Source: Methanothermococcus okinawensis (GTDB taxonomy: Archaea; AGJL01; Methanococci; Methanococcales; Methanococcaceae). Taken from it: a stretch of 6,760 nt of DNA. Each line of letters starts with the position of its first letter. Positions within the stretch are counted from its first letter, which is position 1. The DNA lies in the NCBI GenBank assembly GCA_015661585.1, contig DQVU01000110.1, forward strand, positions 1-6,760, read 5' to 3'. The notes under the pieces are model-generated. The model was not told the DNA's origin, did no database searches, and was given only the letters and a program-made list of their open reading frames with translations. Below are positions 5,198 to 6,760 of this stretch, in pieces. The translations under genes and the position numbers were made by a program.

Positions 5198-5560
5198 ATG
5201 AGAGAACCTAAGGCAACTAACCCAAGGATCTTGAAATTGATAGAAACACTTAAATTTGAATCCTACAGGACTAAGAGGAAGATCTGGAAGGATTTGGCAA
5301 GGAGGTTGTCAAAACCTGCGAGAAGGAGGGCAGAAGTAAATATAAGTAAAATAAATAGATATACAAAAGAGGGAGAGATAGTAGTTGTTCCAGGGAAGGT
5401 GTTAGGTGCTGGAAGATTGGACCATAAGGTAACTGTTGCTGCACTCTCCTTCTCAGAAGGTGCTAAAAGGGCTATTGAAGAAGTGGGAGGAAGGTGTATA
5501 ACTATCGAGGAGTTGGTTAAAGAAAACCCTAAAGGTGTCCAGATAAGGATTATATCATAA
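5198..5560 (+). CDS. rpl18e: Large ribosomal subunit protein eL18 (L18e)
   Basis: This 50S protein is shared by archaea and eukaryotes and absent from bacteria; its fold resembles uL15. It has 120 aa. It starts MREPKATNPRILKLIETL, followed by KIWKDLARRLSKPARRRAEVNISKI (about residues 28-52), VVVPGKVLGAGRLDHKVTVAALSFSEGA and the tail GVQIRIIS. ATG 5198 is preferred over the upstream in-frame TTG at 5177 because AAGGTGG (5186-5192) lies 5 nt before it and the family begins at this point. The rpoD stop codon (5185-5187) shares its last bases with this site, which suggests translational coupling. Confidence 0.96.
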   Translation: MREPKATNPRILKLIETLKFESYRTKRKIWKDLARRLSKPARRRAEVNISKINRYTKEGEIVVVPGKVLGAGRLDHKVTVAALSFSEGAKRAIEEVGGRCITIEELVKENPKGVQIRIIS

Positions 5561-5583
5561 AGATTGAAACACAGGTGGAAGGT

Positions 5584-5997
5584 ATGGTAGTTATAGACGC
5601 CAAAAATGCAGTGGCTGGGAGGTTGGCATCTTACGCTGCAAAATTGGCCCTTTCTGGAGAAGAGGTATTGATAATAAACGCAGAGAAAGCAATAATAACT
5701 GGAAATAGAGATTACATCTTTAAGAAATTTCTCCAAAGAAGACATAGGAAAAGTATAAGCAACCCAAGGAGAATGGGTCCGAAATATCCAAGGAGACCTG
5801 ATGATATTCTTAGAAGGATGATAAGGGGAATGCTACCATACAAGAAAGCCAAAGGAAGGCAGGCATTTAAGAGGGTTAAGGTTACAGTAGGAACCCCAGA
5901 GGGTATAACCCCAGATATCACCTATACCAAGATGCCAAATACCCACAAATTTGTAACTATTGGAGAAATTAGTAGGTTCTTAGGAGCTAAATTTTAA
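5584..5997 (+). CDS. rpl13: Large ribosomal subunit protein uL13
   Basis: This is an early-assembling 50S protein binding 23S rRNA. It has 137 aa from ATG 5584. The N-terminus MVVIDAKNAVAGRLASYAAK is the conserved strand-helix of the family; EVLIINAEKAIITGNRD (26-42) follows, then the basic PRRMGPKYPRRPDDILRRMIRGMLPYKK region. The family-specific end is TIGEISRFLGAKF. A GTG at 5575 in the same frame is rejected as the start because it is part of the AGGTGGA ribosome binding site (5574-5580). In archaea uL13, eL18 and uS9 are usually together, as here. Gaps are 23 bp before and 12 bp after. Confidence 0.96.
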   Translation: MVVIDAKNAVAGRLASYAAKLALSGEEVLIINAEKAIITGNRDYIFKKFLQRRHRKSISNPRRMGPKYPRRPDDILRRMIRGMLPYKKAKGRQAFKRVKVTVGTPEGITPDITYTKMPNTHKFVTIGEISRFLGAKF

Positions 5998-6009
5998 AGA
6001 GGTGATCCT

Positions 6010-6414
6010 GTGAAGATAGTACATACTGTAGGTAAAAGAAAAACTGCCATTGCAAGGGCTACTGTAAGGGAGGGAAAGGGCAGAATTAGGATAAACAAAA
6101 TACCTATTGAACTCTTTGGACCGAAATATTTAAATATGAAGTTGATGGAACCTATAGTATTGGCAGGTGATGTAATCAACACCATGGACATAGATATTAC
6201 AGTTAAAGGGGGAGGGGTTGCAGGGCAGATAGATGCAGCGAGAACAGCCTTAGGTAAAGCTATCGTAGAATTTACAGGAAATATGGAGATAAAGAAGAGG
6301 TTCTTAGAGTACGACAGGACATTGTTAGTCAGTGATGCAAGGAGAACTGAACCACACAAACCAAGTAGATCTACTAAGGGACCAAGAGCCAAGAGACAGA
6401 AATCTTATAGATAA
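6010..6414 (+). CDS. rps9: Small ribosomal subunit protein uS9
   Basis: This 30S head protein reaches the P-site tRNA anticodon stem-loop with its C-terminal tail. It has 134 aa and starts with GTG at 6010, 3 nt after a perfect AGGTGAT (6000-6006). Visible are VGKRKTAIARATV (7-19), VKGGGVAGQIDAARTALGKAI (65-85), the RRTEPHKPSRSTKGPRAKR segment, and the invariant C-terminal K-S-Y-R, ending in the arginine that contacts tRNA. It follows rpl13 by 12 bp. Confidence 0.96.
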   Translation: MKIVHTVGKRKTAIARATVREGKGRIRINKIPIELFGPKYLNMKLMEPIVLAGDVINTMDIDITVKGGGVAGQIDAARTALGKAIVEFTGNMEIKKRFLEYDRTLLVSDARRTEPHKPSRSTKGPRAKRQKSYR

Positions 6415-6440
6415 ATTTCCTATTATTTTTTGGTGGTACC

Positions 6441-6659
6441 GTGGTGATGTTTCCTATTAGATGCTTTTCCTGTGGTTCTGTAATATCTGAGGTATATGAG
6501 GAGTATCGCTCACGGTTGTTAAAGGGGGAGAACCCTAAGGATATCCTCGATGACTTAGGGATTAAGAAGTACTGTTGTAGGAGGATGTTTATATCCCACA
6601 AGATAGATGAAGATGGGAGGGAGTTATTTGACGATATGATGGAACATGAATCCTACTAA
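6441..6659 (+). CDS. rpoN: DNA-directed RNA polymerase subunit N (Rpo10)
   Basis: This small zinc-binding subunit (72 aa) joins the D-L-P assembly platform of archaeal RNA polymerase and is homologous to eukaryotic Rpb10; it is unrelated to bacterial sigma-54, which shares the symbol. Zinc ligands are C8 and C11 (CFSC) and the C45-C46 pair in KKYCCRRMF, the unusual CX2C...CC zinc bundle of the family. Also visible are KGENPKDILDDLGIK (28-42) and a short acidic tail. The start is GTG 6441, 3 nt after GGTGGT (6432-6437). GTG 6444 or ATG 6447 are possible alternatives and would remove one or two residues. Rpo12/RpoK, eno and rps2 often follow in archaea; here a tRNA follows after 10 bp. Confidence 0.94.
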   Translation: MVMFPIRCFSCGSVISEVYEEYRSRLLKGENPKDILDDLGIKKYCCRRMFISHKIDEDGRELFDDMMEHESY

Positions 6660-6669
6660 GTTTTCATGT

Positions 6670-6747
6670 GGGACTGTGGGGTAGCCTGGTCTATCCTGCG
6701 CGTCTGGGGGGCGCGCGACCCGAGTTCAAATCTCGGCAGTCCCACCA
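6670..6747 (+). tRNA. tRNA-Pro(GGG)
   Basis: The acceptor stem is GGGACTG/CAGTCCC (6670-6676, 6737-6743) with A at 6744 and encoded CCA (6745-6747). The anticodon stem is CGCGT/GCGCG with one T-G wobble pair, loop CTGGGGG, and anticodon GGG at 6706-6708 (reads CCC and CCU). A 4-nt variable loop and T arm CCGAG-TTCAAAT-CTCGG complete the cloverleaf. No intron is seen. It begins 10 bp after the rpoN stop, with no separate box A in that gap, so it is probably cotranscribed and cut out of the operon RNA, or transcribed from a promoter inside rpoN. Confidence 0.96.
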
Positions 6748-6760
6748 TTTTTATTTTTTA
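6748..6760 (+). terminator. Oligo-T tract after tRNA-Pro
   Basis: T5 and T6 runs follow the tRNA-Pro CCA directly, as after tRNA-Ser. It is the likely end of the cluster transcript, though the window closes here and further operon genes could follow. Confidence 0.5.

Overview
The window comes from a methanogenic archaeon of the order Methanococcales, probably a thermophile. Evidence: the archaeal order of ribosomal protein and RNA polymerase genes, archaeal TATA boxes (box A), Shine-Dalgarno sites built on GGTG(A/G), AT-rich intergenic DNA, AGG/AGA-dominated arginine codons, genome-encoded CCA on both tRNAs, and GC-rich tRNA stems in an AT-rich background. The genus cannot be fixed from this sequence alone.

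Left part (1-2697, minus strand). Three unrelated housekeeping genes run leftward. They are the N-terminal end of a FIST-domain sensor-like protein (cut by the window edge), the tRNA 2-thiolation enzyme NcsA/TtuA (305 aa), and a methylthioribose-1-phosphate isomerase (MtnA-like, 328 aa). Between ncsA and mtnA lies a 521-bp AT-rich region with no convincing gene. It holds a nested inverted repeat, a 13-bp direct repeat, a hairpin and a cluster of oligo-T tracts on the minus strand.

Centre (2698-3035). A divergent intergenic region carries the mtnA promoter, with its TATA box flanked by a perfect 9-bp inverted repeat, and the strong TATA box that drives the rightward cluster.

Right part (3036-6747, plus strand). 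A tight cluster reads tRNA-Ser(GGA), uS13, uS4, uS11, RNA polymerase subunit D, eL18, uL13, uS9, RNA polymerase subunit N, tRNA-Pro(GGG). Gaps between coding genes are 10-26 bp and nearly every gene has its own GGTG-type ribosome binding site 3-6 nt before the start. This is the archaeal 'alpha-like' operon, joining small- and large-subunit ribosomal proteins to two RNA polymerase assembly subunits, here bracketed by two tRNA genes. Four of its eight coding genes start with TTG or GTG; uS13, RpoD, eL18 and uL13 have start sites trimmed relative to the longest open frame, on the basis of the ribosome binding sites.

I found no defence system, mobile element, CRISPR array or other clearly new system. 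The most interesting signals are regulatory: the TATA-flanking inverted repeat at mtnA, the structured 1488-1558 element, and the tRNA-bracketed operon with a U-rich stretch between tRNA-Ser and rps13.
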